Source: SZAS-79 sp963844255 (GTDB taxonomy: Bacteria; Pseudomonadota; Gammaproteobacteria; Burkholderiales; SG8-39). Taken from it: a DNA stretch of 64,000 bases. Shown here piece by piece: positions 16,105 to 24,682 of this stretch. The notes below the pieces were generated by a model. The model was given only the letters and a program-made list of their open reading frames with translations, had not been told where the DNA came from and did no database searches. Every line of letters starts with the position of its first letter. Positions within the stretch are counted from its first letter, which is position 1. The translations under genes and the position numbers were made by a program. The stretch lies in contig CAWJNP010000033.1 of the NCBI GenBank assembly GCA_963844255.1, positions 40,917 to 104,916 of the forward strand. Reading direction: 5' to 3'.

Positions 16105-18006
16105 TCAGGTCTGTGACTGCACCGCGTCGTGAAACTGCTGCTGCCAGAGTTCCAGACTCAGGAAAGCCCAGATATTGCGGCTGAAGAGCCCTTCGCGTTC
16201 CATCAGCTTCTCGATGTCGAATCCCGGGGAAAGATAGGCGCGCTCGCGGGCACGCCGACTGAGAAAAGTATCGAGCAGGAACTCCCGCACCTTCCCGCCC
16301 TTGCGCATCCACACCTGGAGCGGAACGGGAAATCCCATCTTGTCCTTGCGCTCGCGTATCGCCTGCGGCAGCTTTTGCGCAAACGCCACGCGCAGCAACC
16401 GTTTCAATTCGCCGTTCTGAAACTTGATGTTCGCCGGAATGGTCGCCGCAAGCTCGACCAGATGATGATCAAGCAACGGGACTCTCGATTCGATTCCGTG
16501 CGCCATGCTCATGCGATCCTCGACCTGCAGAAGCGCAGGCAGCAGAGTCTTGAAATCGAAATGCGTCATGGAGTCGAAATAGGACTCCTTTCCGACGTTG
16601 CTCCCCCAGAAGATCTCCTTGAACTCCTCGAACGGGGATCGCTGTCCTTCGAAGAGGCTCCAGTCGACGATACCTCCGAAAGTGTTGGAGCGATTGATCA
16701 GGCGAAAATAGCGATGGTCGCGTGAATCGAAAATGCCTTCAGCCCAGAACTCCTGGATAAGCGGCTTGTAGTTTCGCAGCGTCTGCAGGTTGGGAATGAT
16801 CGACTCATAGGTAACAACGAAATTGCCGTTGTTCATCGTGCCGTCCAACGCGCCCTTGATGCATTGCTCCCAGTATGCGATCAGGTAGCGGGCATAGCCG
16901 CCGAAGATCTCGTCGCCGCCCTGACCACCGAGCACCACCTTGATGTGTTCGCGCACCTTTTTTGACACCATATATTGCGGGAAGGACCCCGGGCCCGCGA
17001 CAGGCTGGTCCAGGTGGTAGATGACATTGGCAATGTTGGCGACAAAATCGTCCTCGCCGATATCCACCTCGTGCAACTGAATCCTGTTTTCTTCCGCCAG
17101 CGCGCGCGCATAGCGCGACTCGTCGAAGCTCTCGCTTACCGAAAACTTGCCGGTAAACCCCTGGAACCGTTCCTGTGGCTTGAGTTCTCGCGCAAGCGCG
17201 GCAATCAGGCTTGAATCGACTCCACCGCTCACGTACGCGCCGACTTCTACATCGCTGCGCAGGTGCACACGCACGGAATCGGTCAGCCGCGCCCGCACCT
17301 GGTCGACGAAATAGGCCTCGTCATGCGCCCAGTCCAGGTCGTAGTGCACCTCCCAGTACTGGCGCAATTTCAGGTGCAGGTCCGGGTCGACAGACCCGCA
17401 ATGCGCCGGCTTCAACTCCCGCACCCCTGCAAACATCGTCTTCTCGCCGAGGCAGAACTGAAACGCGAAATAGTCGTGCAGGCCCGACAGGTCCGTCTCG
17501 ACCCTGGGCAGGAACGGGAGCAGGGCCTTGATCTCGGAGGCGAAGTAGAAGCTCCCGTTTGCAACCGCGTAGTAGAACGGCTTGATCCCGAAACGGTCCC
17601 GCGCAATGAAAAGGCGACGCTTTGCTGCATCCCAGATCGCAAATGCGAACATTCCGCGCAGCTTGTCGACGCAGGCCTCACCCCATTTTTCGTAGGCACG
17701 CAGGATGACTTCCGTATCGGAACCCGTCCGAAACAGGTGCTGGCCGATCTCTTCGCGCAGTTCTATGTAGTTGTAGAGTTCGCCGTTGTAGGTGATCACG
17801 TTCCCGCTTTCGGACTGGATCGGCTGAGCACCGCTGACGAGGTCGATGATCGACAGCCGCACGTGCGCGAGACCCACGCCACTTGCCTCGTCGACCCAGG
17901 CCCCGTCTCCATCCGGCCCCCGGTGACGCAACAATTCGACCATCCGACGAAGCGTTCCCTCCGGCTTTTTCCCGCGACTACCCAGAATTCCCGCTATTCC
18001 ACACAT
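16105..18006 (-). CDS. asnB: Asparagine synthetase-type glutamine amidotransferase (AsnB family)
   Basis: Protein of 633 aa with an N-terminal class II glutaminase domain and a C-terminal ATP-pyrophosphatase domain. Starting at ATG 18006, the nucleophile Cys is residue 2 (MCGIAGI), as required after Met removal; a longer frame with seven extra residues is therefore unlikely. RHRGPDG near residue 35 and SGGVDSS near 262 (PP-loop) are intact, so it should be active. In O-antigen loci such enzymes (WbpS, and the Bordetella wbm amidotransferase) amidate the carboxyl of uronic acids rather than making asparagine. The position beside wbp and three SDR genes favours that use. A second AsnB is at 27143. 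Confidence 0.9.
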   Translation of the reverse strand: MCGIAGILGSRGKKPEGTLRRMVELLRHRGPDGDGAWVDEASGVGLAHVRLSIIDLVSGAQPIQSESGNVITYNGELYNYIELREEIGQHLFRTGSDTEVILRAYEKWGEACVDKLRGMFAFAIWDAAKRRLFIARDRFGIKPFYYAVANGSFYFASEIKALLPFLPRVETDLSGLHDYFAFQFCLGEKTMFAGVRELKPAHCGSVDPDLHLKLRQYWEVHYDLDWAHDEAYFVDQVRARLTDSVRVHLRSDVEVGAYVSGGVDSSLIAALARELKPQERFQGFTGKFSVSESFDESRYARALAEENRIQLHEVDIGEDDFVANIANVIYHLDQPVAGPGSFPQYMVSKKVREHIKVVLGGQGGDEIFGGYARYLIAYWEQCIKGALDGTMNNGNFVVTYESIIPNLQTLRNYKPLIQEFWAEGIFDSRDHRYFRLINRSNTFGGIVDWSLFEGQRSPFEEFKEIFWGSNVGKESYFDSMTHFDFKTLLPALLQVEDRMSMAHGIESRVPLLDHHLVELAATIPANIKFQNGELKRLLRVAFAQKLPQAIRERKDKMGFPVPLQVWMRKGGKVREFLLDTFLSRRARERAYLSPGFDIEKLMEREGLFSRNIWAFLSLELWQQQFHDAVQSQT

Positions 18007-18119
18007 AGTTTCAGACCCACGATCCAATGCTCAAGGCTGCGATGATAGTGGAGAAGCGTCGACCGGGCACTCGCTATACTCCGCCGCTTGAGCACCCCAA
18101 CCGAGCAGATCTCAGCTGC

Positions 18120-19250
18120 ATGAAAAGAGCCGCAACAGACTCGTTGCTGGACTTCCCCACGTCGTTTTCCAGGTCTGACGGAATCGACCTGCTGCGCGGG
18201 TTGCTCGCACTCTGGGTCATGTTTGCCCACCTTGTTCCGTGGGCCGGCATGACCTCGGGCGTCGATCCAGCGGCGCAGTTTTTCATGGTTGGGCTGGGAC
18301 GCGTATTCCAGCCCATGGCCGAAACGCATCCTGCCGTTCTGGGGTTCATCGTGCTGAGCGGATACTGCATCCATCGGAACGGCTTCAGGCGCAGCGAGGG
18401 CCGCCTTCAGGCCTACGGGATCCGGCGTTTTTTCCGCATCGTCCCGGTTTATCTGCTGGCATCGCTTGCAGGTGTCGCCGCCTTTCTCGCTGCGAGCGCA
18501 CTCGACCCTCGGGCTGCCGCCGCTCTCTCGGGCACCACGGAAATCACCACCCGATGCCTCGCCGTAAAGCTGACAGGAATCTCGGTGCTCCTTCCGCGCT
18601 TCCACGAATGCAGCTTCGAGGGCAACGCACCGCTGACGACGGTGATGGTCGAGATATGGTTGTACGCGCTCTACGCGATCGTCGTGTTTTCACTGCTGAG
18701 GCGCGGGAAAGAACGCGTCTTCTGGTCGTGGCTCGTCCCGCTCTGGGCACTCGGGGCCGTCTATTGCTACCGTCATCCGCACCTGCTTTCATGGTGGCAC
18801 AACGGCAGCCTGCTCGGATTTGCCGTCTACTGGTGGCTGGGAGCGAAATTCGTCAGCCCGGACTTCTGTGCGTCAATCAGAAGGTGGCGATGGCTGATCG
18901 CGCTGGGATGGCTGGCGCTGACCGCCTGCCTGCTCTTCAAGGCGCCGGACTGGGCGCTGCTTGTGGAAGTTCGGAAGCTATTTTTCGCCGTGCTGATCGG
19001 TTCGTTGATCGCCGAAATCGACGCGATGCGACTCCAGTTCACCCGACTTGCAACGGGGATTGGCAGAGCCGGCTACAGCCTCTACGCATTCCATGCACCG
19101 CTGCTCATCTACCTGCTGCTTTCCGGGCTGCACTGGTCCCTGGTTGCTGCCCTGACCATAGGCACCAGTCTCGTCGCCTACGCTGCGTTCGAAGCGCCTC
19201 TCACCAGACTCGGAAAACGACTCAGCGCCCCGCCTCAAGCGACTGCTTGA
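18120..19250 (+). CDS. O-acyltransferase, acyltransferase 3 family (OafA/YrhL-like)
   Basis: Multi-spanning inner-membrane protein (about 376 aa from ATG 18120) of the acyltransferase 3 family, which O-acetylates or otherwise acylates surface polysaccharides. The N-terminal segment GIDLLRGLLALWVMFAHL carries the family's conserved Arg and the His of the active site near residue 36. Ten to eleven hydrophobic segments follow. A longer frame from 18027 adds 31 residues that look non-coding; a TATACT hexamer at 18075-18080 lies in that interval, consistent with a promoter there. It is transcribed opposite to its neighbours, and its last 29 nt overlap wbpE. Likely O-acetylation of the glycan. Confidence 0.85.
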   Translation: MKRAATDSLLDFPTSFSRSDGIDLLRGLLALWVMFAHLVPWAGMTSGVDPAAQFFMVGLGRVFQPMAETHPAVLGFIVLSGYCIHRNGFRRSEGRLQAYGIRRFFRIVPVYLLASLAGVAAFLAASALDPRAAAALSGTTEITTRCLAVKLTGISVLLPRFHECSFEGNAPLTTVMVEIWLYALYAIVVFSLLRRGKERVFWSWLVPLWALGAVYCYRHPHLLSWWHNGSLLGFAVYWWLGAKFVSPDFCASIRRWRWLIALGWLALTACLLFKAPDWALLVEVRKLFFAVLIGSLIAEIDAMRLQFTRLATGIGRAGYSLYAFHAPLLIYLLLSGLHWSLVAALTIGTSLVAYAAFEAPLTRLGKRLSAPPQATA

Positions 19251-20328
19251 CCGCAGTCACGATCTGCGCCTGGGTCGCCTCGTCGAGATCGGCGTGCATC
19301 GGCAGGCTCATGACCTCCTGTGACAGGCGCTCTGCCACTGGGAAGGACGCGCCGGGAAACATTGCTTTGTAGGCCGGTTGCTGGTGAAGCGGCATGGGGT
19401 AATGGACGGCGGTTGGCACCCCTCGCGTCTTGAGGCCGGCCTGCAATGCGTCACGGAAGGGCGTCCGGATCGTGTATTGCGCATGGATGCAGGTCCGATC
19501 GGGGCGAACGGTCGGAACCAGCACGCGGGGCTCGAGGGACGCCAGCAGGGCGGCGTACTGCTCCGCCACCAGTGAGCGCTGGGCGAGTTCCCAGTCGAAG
19601 CGCTCGAGCTTGCCGAGCACCACGGCACATTGGATCGTATCCATGCGCCCGCCCACACCGATCCGGGTGTGATGGTAGCGGCGCTCCTGGCCGTGCGTGC
19701 GGATCTCTCGCATGGCCGACGCGAGTCCGTCGTCGCTGGTGAAGATCGCCCCGCCGTCGCCATAGCAGCCCAGGGGCTTGGAGGGGAAAAAGCTCGCGCA
19801 CGCGATCGTCGAAAGATTGCAGCTTTTGCGCCCCTTGTATTCGGCGCCCAGACTTTGCGCGGCGTCTTCGATGACAGCGATACCGTGCCTTGCGGCAATC
19901 GCGTTGATTTCGTCCATATCCGCCGTCTGCCCGTACAAGGACACCGGCATGATCGCCCGGGTACGGGATGTGATCGCGGGTTCGATTTTCGCCGCGTCGA
20001 TATTACAGGTGTCCGGCTCGGCATCGACAAAAACCGGTGTGGCGCCGAGAAGCACGATCATCTCGGCCGTCGCCACGAACGTGAATGGCGTCGTGATCAC
20101 CTCGTCCCCGGGCTTGATGCCCAGGGCCATCAGGCTGATCAGGAGCGCCTCGGTACCGGAAGCCACTGTGATGCAATGGCGGGCACCGGTCCATTCGGCC
20201 AGACGCTGCTCGAGCTCCTTGACCTCCGGACCCATGATGTACTGGCCGTGGTCGAGGACCGTCTGGATGCGCGCATTGATGGTTTCGCGAAGCGCCGCGT
20301 ACTGGGCCTTGAGGTCGATGAACTGCAC
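19222..20328 (-). CDS. wbpE: DegT/DnrJ/EryC1/StrS PLP aminotransferase, WbpE-like
   Basis: PLP-dependent sugar aminotransferase (368 aa) predicted to convert UDP-3-keto-GlcNAcA to UDP-3-amino-GlcNAcA with glutamate. Visible are the N-terminal FIDLKAQY segment, SGTEALLISLMALG near residues 58-70, EDAAQSLGA near 154-162, and the PLP Lys at about residue 184 in FFPSKPLGCYGDGGA. The GTG start at 20328 shares one base with the wbpD stop (TAGTG), with GGAG upstream, and fits the family length. The frame extends far upstream but is the shadow of wbpD. Co-operonic with wbpD, wbpB and wbpA; the four enzymes form a complete pathway. Confidence 0.92.
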   Translation of the reverse strand: MQFIDLKAQYAALRETINARIQTVLDHGQYIMGPEVKELEQRLAEWTGARHCITVASGTEALLISLMALGIKPGDEVITTPFTFVATAEMIVLLGATPVFVDAEPDTCNIDAAKIEPAITSRTRAIMPVSLYGQTADMDEINAIAARHGIAVIEDAAQSLGAEYKGRKSCNLSTIACASFFPSKPLGCYGDGGAIFTSDDGLASAMREIRTHGQERRYHHTRIGVGGRMDTIQCAVVLGKLERFDWELAQRSLVAEQYAALLASLEPRVLVPTVRPDRTCIHAQYTIRTPFRDALQAGLKTRGVPTAVHYPMPLHQQPAYKAMFPGASFPVAERLSQEVMSLPMHADLDEATQAQIVTAVKQSLEAGR

Positions 20329-20909
20329 TATTTTTCTCCGAGAGGCCTGCAGCCGGCGCCGTCCATGGCATAGGTTGAACCGCAGGCGGCGCATGCTGCC
20401 TCGCCGGTCCGGTCGGACAGACGCACGCCGCACTGGCAGACCCAACCAATGCGCCGTGCCGGCACGCCCACCATCAGTGCGTAGTCGGGCACGTCGGCAG
20501 CGACCACCGCACCTGCCCCGATGAAAGCGTAGCGCCCGATCGTATGGCCGCACACCACGGTCGCATTCGCGCCGATCGAGGCGCCCCGCCGTACCAGCGT
20601 GGCGAGGTACTCGTCCTTGCGCGGAACGTGCGCCCTGGGATTGATCACGTTGGTGAACACCATGCTCGGGCCGCAGAAAACATCGTCTTCGAGCGTGACA
20701 TCGTCGTACACCGAGACATTGTTCTGCAGCCGGACGTTGTTGCCGATCACGGCGCGACCGCTGACAAAGACGTTCTGCCCGAGGGCGCAACCCGCCCCGA
20801 TGCGCGCGCCGGCACTCACGTGCACCCAGTGCCAGATCTTGGTGCCTTCGCCGACCTGCGCGCCTTCGTCAACAATCGCCGTCGGGTGGACGAAAGCCGG
20901 TTTGGACAT
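20328..20909 (-). CDS. wbpD: UDP-3-amino-sugar N-acetyltransferase, WbpD-like
   Basis: Left-handed beta-helix acetyltransferase (193 aa) with hexapeptide repeats from about residue 10 to 145. It is predicted to acetylate the 3-amino group of UDP-GlcNAc3NA with acetyl-CoA, giving UDP-GlcNAc3NAcA. Conserved stretches include KIWHWVHVSAGARIG and NNVSVYDDVTLED, and GVPARRIGWV closes the helix. The C-terminal tail has two CxC/CxxC pairs (CQCG near 158 and CAACG near 173), suggesting a small zinc ribbon. The start ATG overlaps the stop of the upstream oxidase gene (TGATG), supporting coupling. Confidence 0.92.
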   Translation of the reverse strand: MSKPAFVHPTAIVDEGAQVGEGTKIWHWVHVSAGARIGAGCALGQNVFVSGRAVIGNNVRLQNNVSVYDDVTLEDDVFCGPSMVFTNVINPRAHVPRKDEYLATLVRRGASIGANATVVCGHTIGRYAFIGAGAVVAADVPDYALMVGVPARRIGWVCQCGVRLSDRTGEAACAACGSTYAMDGAGCRPLGEK

Positions 20910-21970
20910 CAGATATCGAGCGGCAGGGCAACGCGCTTGCCGTCCCGTGCAGAGAGGTAGGCGGCAATCAGAAGCTCCAAGGACTTCAGTCCCTCCCGGC
21001 CGTCGGTTTCCGGTTCGGCTTCACCGCGCAGGGCCTTGATGACGTTGTCGTAGTAGAACGGGTGGCCGAAACCGTAGACTGACGTGGTCTCGTAGTTGGC
21101 CGCCTTTACCGTAGCGTCGTCCGGATCCTGGTCCGCAAACTCCCAGTGCTGGACTTCGTTTACTGCCAACCCGCCAATCCGCACCGTGCCCTTTTCCCCG
21201 AGGATCGTGATCGACCCCTCCATGTTCTTCGGATAGGCAAGCATGGTCACGCTCATGGTACCCAGCGCACCGGAACGCCAGCGTAGCGCCATGGCGGCCG
21301 TATCCTCTACCTCTATGTCACGCGCCAGGGTCGCCGTATAGGCCTGCACGCTTTCCACCGGCCCGATCAGCCAGTCAAGCAGGTCGACATAATGGCTCGC
21401 CTGGTTCATGAGCGCCCCGCCGTCGAACTCCCACGTCCCGCGCCACTTGGCGCTGTCATAGTAGTCCTGCGGACGCGTCCAGAAAACGTTGACGGCAACC
21501 ATGTAGATCCGGCCGAAACGCTTGCGCTCGACAGCGCGCTTGAGCAGCTGGAGCGTCGCGTTGCGCCGGTTCTGCTTGACGACCAGCAGCCGCACACCCG
21601 CCGCGTCGCAGGCTGCGACCATCCGCTTGCCGTCGGCCCAGCGGGTCGCCATCGGTTTCTCGGTGATCACGTGGCGCCCCGAAAGCGCGATTTCGGCGGC
21701 CTGATCTGCGTGCAGTCCGCTCGGCGTGCAGATCGACACGATATCGGCGTCAGTTTCAGCGAGCATGTCCGTGAGCCTGGCGTAACCTTTGGCTCCGGTG
21801 GTGGCCACCGCGTCTTCGAGCGCCTTCGGATTCACGTCGCATGCAGCAACGAGTTCGATTCGCTCCGCGTGCTTGGCGACCGCACCAAAGTGATTCTTCG
21901 CGATTCGCCCGCATCCCACCAGCGCGAGGCGGATCTTGCGGTCGGTTATCGGGGGGGGATAGTGAATCAT
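20909..21970 (-). CDS. wbpB: Gfo/Idh/MocA oxidoreductase, WbpB-like
   Basis: NAD-dependent oxidase (353 aa) predicted to oxidise UDP-GlcNAcA at C3, the second step to UDP-GlcNAc3NAcA; WbpB works together with WbpE and recycles NADH with 2-oxoglutarate. The Rossmann motif LVGCGRIAKNH is near residues 17-27, and VITEKPMATRWADG near 95-108 contains the conserved EKP Lys. The C-terminal alpha/beta domain includes GGGALMNQASHYVDLLDW-type features near 180. It lies 12 nt downstream of wbpA, with the next gene overlapping, in an unbroken operon. Confidence 0.92.
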   Translation of the reverse strand: MIHYPPPITDRKIRLALVGCGRIAKNHFGAVAKHAERIELVAACDVNPKALEDAVATTGAKGYARLTDMLAETDADIVSICTPSGLHADQAAEIALSGRHVITEKPMATRWADGKRMVAACDAAGVRLLVVKQNRRNATLQLLKRAVERKRFGRIYMVAVNVFWTRPQDYYDSAKWRGTWEFDGGALMNQASHYVDLLDWLIGPVESVQAYTATLARDIEVEDTAAMALRWRSGALGTMSVTMLAYPKNMEGSITILGEKGTVRIGGLAVNEVQHWEFADQDPDDATVKAANYETTSVYGFGHPFYYDNVIKALRGEAEPETDGREGLKSLELLIAAYLSARDGKRVALPLDI

Positions 21971-21982
21971 GGATTGATCATG

Positions 21983-23290
21983 TCAGGCTTTTACGACGTT
22001 GGCCGCCGGCTCCAGATAGACCCCGCGTGTGTCGACAATAAGTTTCGCATGCTCCGCAATCATGGGATAGTCGAAGGAATCGTGATTGGTCGCCAGCAAT
22101 ACAACGTCATAGGAGGCGATGCTCTGTGGCGTAAGCGGGATGCTCTTGAGGTCAAAGTGGTGCTCCCGCATCCTGGGAAATACCGGGACATGCATGTCGG
22201 AGTAGTCGACCTTTGCGCCCCGCTTGACCAGCAACTCCATGAGTTCGACCGCGGGGGACTCGCGCATGTCGTCCACGTTCTTCTTGTAGGCGATACCGAG
22301 CACGAGGACACTGCTGCCCCGGATCGACCGGCTCCGGTCGTTCAGGGCGTCGGCGATCTTTCCGACCACCCAGTCCGGCATGGCGCGGTTGATCTCGCCG
22401 GCAAGTTCGATGAACCGGGTGTGCAGCCCGAATTGGCGCGCCTTCCAGGTCAGGTAGAAGGGGTCGATCGGGATGCAGTGTCCGCCGAGACCCGGGCCGG
22501 GCCAGTAGGGAACAAAACCGAAAGGCTTGGTGGCCGCGGCGCGTATGACCTCGTGCACATCGATTCCCATCCGGTCGCAGATGATCTTCATCTCGTTGGC
22601 AAGGCCGATGTTCACCGCGCGGTGGATGTTTTCGAGGAGCTTGGTCATTTCCGCGGCGCGGGTGGAACTCACCGGCACAACCTGATTGATGACCTTGCCG
22701 TAAAGCGCAAGGCCGGCCTCCAGGCAGGCTGCAGTCACGCCACCACACACCTTGGGAATCGTGCGGGTAACGAATTCAGGGTTGCCCGGGTCTTCCCGTT
22801 CCGGCGAAAAGCACAGAAACGCGTCTTCACCCACCTTAAGGCCGCGCGACTCGATGCGCGGCTGGAGCTCCTCCTCCGTGGTGCCGGGATACGTTGTGCT
22901 CTCAAGGCAGATCACCTGGCCGGCGCGCATGTGAGGGACGAGGGAATCGGTGGTGCCGATCACGAACGACAGGTCGGGCTCGCGGAAGCTGTTGAGCGGC
23001 GTGGGAACACAGATGATCAGTGCGTCGGCCTCCCTCGCGCGCGCAAAATCGGTCGTGGCTTCGAACCCCTTGCTGCGCGCGTTCGCAATCGAGGCCGCGG
23101 GAATGTGCTCGATGTAGCTCTCGCCGTTCTGCAAACGCCCGACCTTGGGCGCGTCCACGTCGATGCCGATGACCCGGTAACCGACCTCGACGAAGCGCAG
23201 CATGAGCGGCAGGCCGACATAGCCCAGGCCGACGATGCCGATTACGGCGCTCCGGTCGTTGATTTTCTTGAGGAGTTTGTTCTTGAACAT
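21983..23290 (-). CDS. wbpA: UDP-N-acetylglucosamine 6-dehydrogenase, WbpA-like
   Basis: UDP-GlcNAc 6-dehydrogenase (435 aa) that makes UDP-GlcNAcA, the first step of the diacetamido-uronic acid pathway. The N-terminal NAD domain shows GIVGLGYVGLPL near residues 18-29. The central segment has ESTTYPGTTEE near 130, and the catalytic Cys lies in GGHCIPIDPFYLTW near 265-280. The nucleotide-binding C-terminal domain has GIAYKKNVDDMRESP near 330. It is the first gene of the minus-strand wbpA-B-D-E operon; a TATAAT hexamer is present on the minus strand 43-48 nt upstream. Confidence 0.93.
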   Translation of the reverse strand: MFKNKLLKKINDRSAVIGIVGLGYVGLPLMLRFVEVGYRVIGIDVDAPKVGRLQNGESYIEHIPAASIANARSKGFEATTDFARAREADALIICVPTPLNSFREPDLSFVIGTTDSLVPHMRAGQVICLESTTYPGTTEEELQPRIESRGLKVGEDAFLCFSPEREDPGNPEFVTRTIPKVCGGVTAACLEAGLALYGKVINQVVPVSSTRAAEMTKLLENIHRAVNIGLANEMKIICDRMGIDVHEVIRAAATKPFGFVPYWPGPGLGGHCIPIDPFYLTWKARQFGLHTRFIELAGEINRAMPDWVVGKIADALNDRSRSIRGSSVLVLGIAYKKNVDDMRESPAVELMELLVKRGAKVDYSDMHVPVFPRMREHHFDLKSIPLTPQSIASYDVVLLATNHDSFDYPMIAEHAKLIVDTRGVYLEPAANVVKA

Positions 23291-23670
23291 GAAGATCGGA
23301 TCGGGTCGAATCTGCGGACGATAAAGCCGGTCATTATAATGGATTGGTCATTCGCCCCAGCTTCGTGGGGAAAGTTTCTCCTTGTAAGGCGACGTACGCC
23401 TAACTAGGGGGCGCGCCTAGCGCCGACCGGTCAGGATCGCATCGGTGCTGACCGATAATTTAAGCGATTTACTTAGTCGGATCGTTTCTAGAAGCCAGTC
23501 TCCCGTCAGTTTGTGTATCGGTACCAATACATCGCACCTCGTGGCATGGCAACTGCACGGCACTTTTCCGTTCGGCGCAGACAACAATGGGATTTTGCCT
23601 CGCTCTGCTTTAAACTGCCCCACCATTCAAGTGTGCTGCGAAATTGGCAGCCAGAACAAATTCAGGGCTT
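23291..23670. promoter_or_regulatory. Divergent intergenic region with palindromic -10 and three hairpins
   Basis: This 380-nt spacer separates the wbpA operon (minus) from the plus-strand operon at 23671. ATTATAAT at 23333-23340 is palindromic and gives a TATAAT on both strands. Three inverted repeats follow: AGGCG/CGCCT (23387-23391 with 23397-23401), CTAGG/CCTAG (23404-23408 with 23416-23420, enclosing a GGCGCGCC palindrome), and CGGTCAG/CTGACCG (23428-23434 with 23448-23454). They could form an operator or a structured leader. No JUMPstart/ops element was seen. The part from about 23455 to 23670 shows no convincing gene. Confidence 0.4.
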
Positions 23671-24669
23671 ATGGACATCAAAGGCAAGAAACTACTAGTG
23701 ATCGGCGGTGCCGGCCTGATCGGTTCGCATTGCGTTGACGAATTGGTGAACGAAGACGTCGCCGGGATCCGCATTTACGACAATTTCGTGCGTGGCACCA
23801 GCGAAAACCTCGCCGGCGCGCTGAAGGATCCGCGCGTGAGCGTATTCGAGGCTGGCGGGGATATCTGCCAGACCGACGTACTCGACGCGGCAATGAAGAG
23901 TATGGATGGGGTGATCCATCTTGCCGCACTCTGGCTCCTGCAGTGCCACGAGTTCCCACGCGCAGCATTTGACGTCAACATCGGCGGCACCTTCAACGTG
24001 CTCGATGCGTGCGTGCGCAACGGCATCAAGCGACTGGTGTATTCCTCTTCCGCCTCGGTATACGGCGACGCGATCGAAGAGCCAATGACCGAAGACCATC
24101 CGTTCAACAACAAAAACTTCTACGGCGCAACCAAGATCTGCGGTGAAGCCATGGCCCGCGCCTATCATTTCCGGTACGGCCTCGACTATGTCGGACTCAG
24201 GTATATGAACGTCTACGGCCCGCGCCAGGATTACCGCGGGGCCTATATAGCCGTAATCATGAAGATGCTGGACGCGATCGATCGCGGAGAAGGTCCCACC
24301 ATCCTCGGCGACGGATCGGAGGCCTTCGACTTTGTCGCGGTGCGCGACTGCGGCCGGGCCAACGTCTGCGCTCTCAAGGCCGGCTCGACCGACCGCTTCT
24401 ACAACGTCGGAACCGGAAAGCGCACTTCGCTCAAGCAACTGGCTGAAATGCTGATTGAGCTCACCGAATGCAGGCAGCCGATCAAGTACGCGCCGCGCAG
24501 TCAAGCCACCTTAGTGCGGAATCGCATCGGGAGCACCGTGCGAGCCAAGGCCGAAATCAATTTTGAAGCGGCCACGGATCTCGAGCAGGGCCTGCGCGAC
24601 CTGATCGCATGGCGTCGTTCGCACATTGCTGAAGTGAACGCTCGCCGGAGCGCGACTAGCGAGGCTTGA
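23671..24669 (+). CDS. NAD-dependent epimerase/dehydratase (SDR)
   Basis: Extended SDR of 332 aa. Rossmann motif VIGGAGLIGSH near residues 9-19, Ser strand SSSASVYG and catalytic YGATK near 150; NVYGPRQDYRGAY follows. The family includes UDP-glucose/GlcNAc 4-epimerases and NDP-sugar dehydratases; the substrate is not evident. ATG at 23671 is chosen because MDIKGKK runs directly into the Rossmann strand; AGGG lies 5 nt upstream. It opens the A+T-richer plus-strand operon that ends at 37602. The C-terminal tail (TSEA) is separated from the next gene by 13 nt. Confidence 0.85.
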   Translation: MDIKGKKLLVIGGAGLIGSHCVDELVNEDVAGIRIYDNFVRGTSENLAGALKDPRVSVFEAGGDICQTDVLDAAMKSMDGVIHLAALWLLQCHEFPRAAFDVNIGGTFNVLDACVRNGIKRLVYSSSASVYGDAIEEPMTEDHPFNNKNFYGATKICGEAMARAYHFRYGLDYVGLRYMNVYGPRQDYRGAYIAVIMKMLDAIDRGEGPTILGDGSEAFDFVAVRDCGRANVCALKAGSTDRFYNVGTGKRTSLKQLAEMLIELTECRQPIKYAPRSQATLVRNRIGSTVRAKAEINFEAATDLEQGLRDLIAWRRSHIAEVNARRSATSEA

Positions 24670-24682
24670 GAAGGCGATTGCG

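Noticed and set aside
21392..23407. Very long antisense frame (671 codons) across wbpA and wbpB
   Set aside because: It lies opposite two well-recognised genes, and its sequence is rich in Arg/His/Asp with no domain; high G+C content opens such shadow frames.
23291..23670. JUMPstart/ops element for RfaH control
   Set aside because: No GGCGGTAG-type core was found in the spacer upstream of the plus-strand operon.
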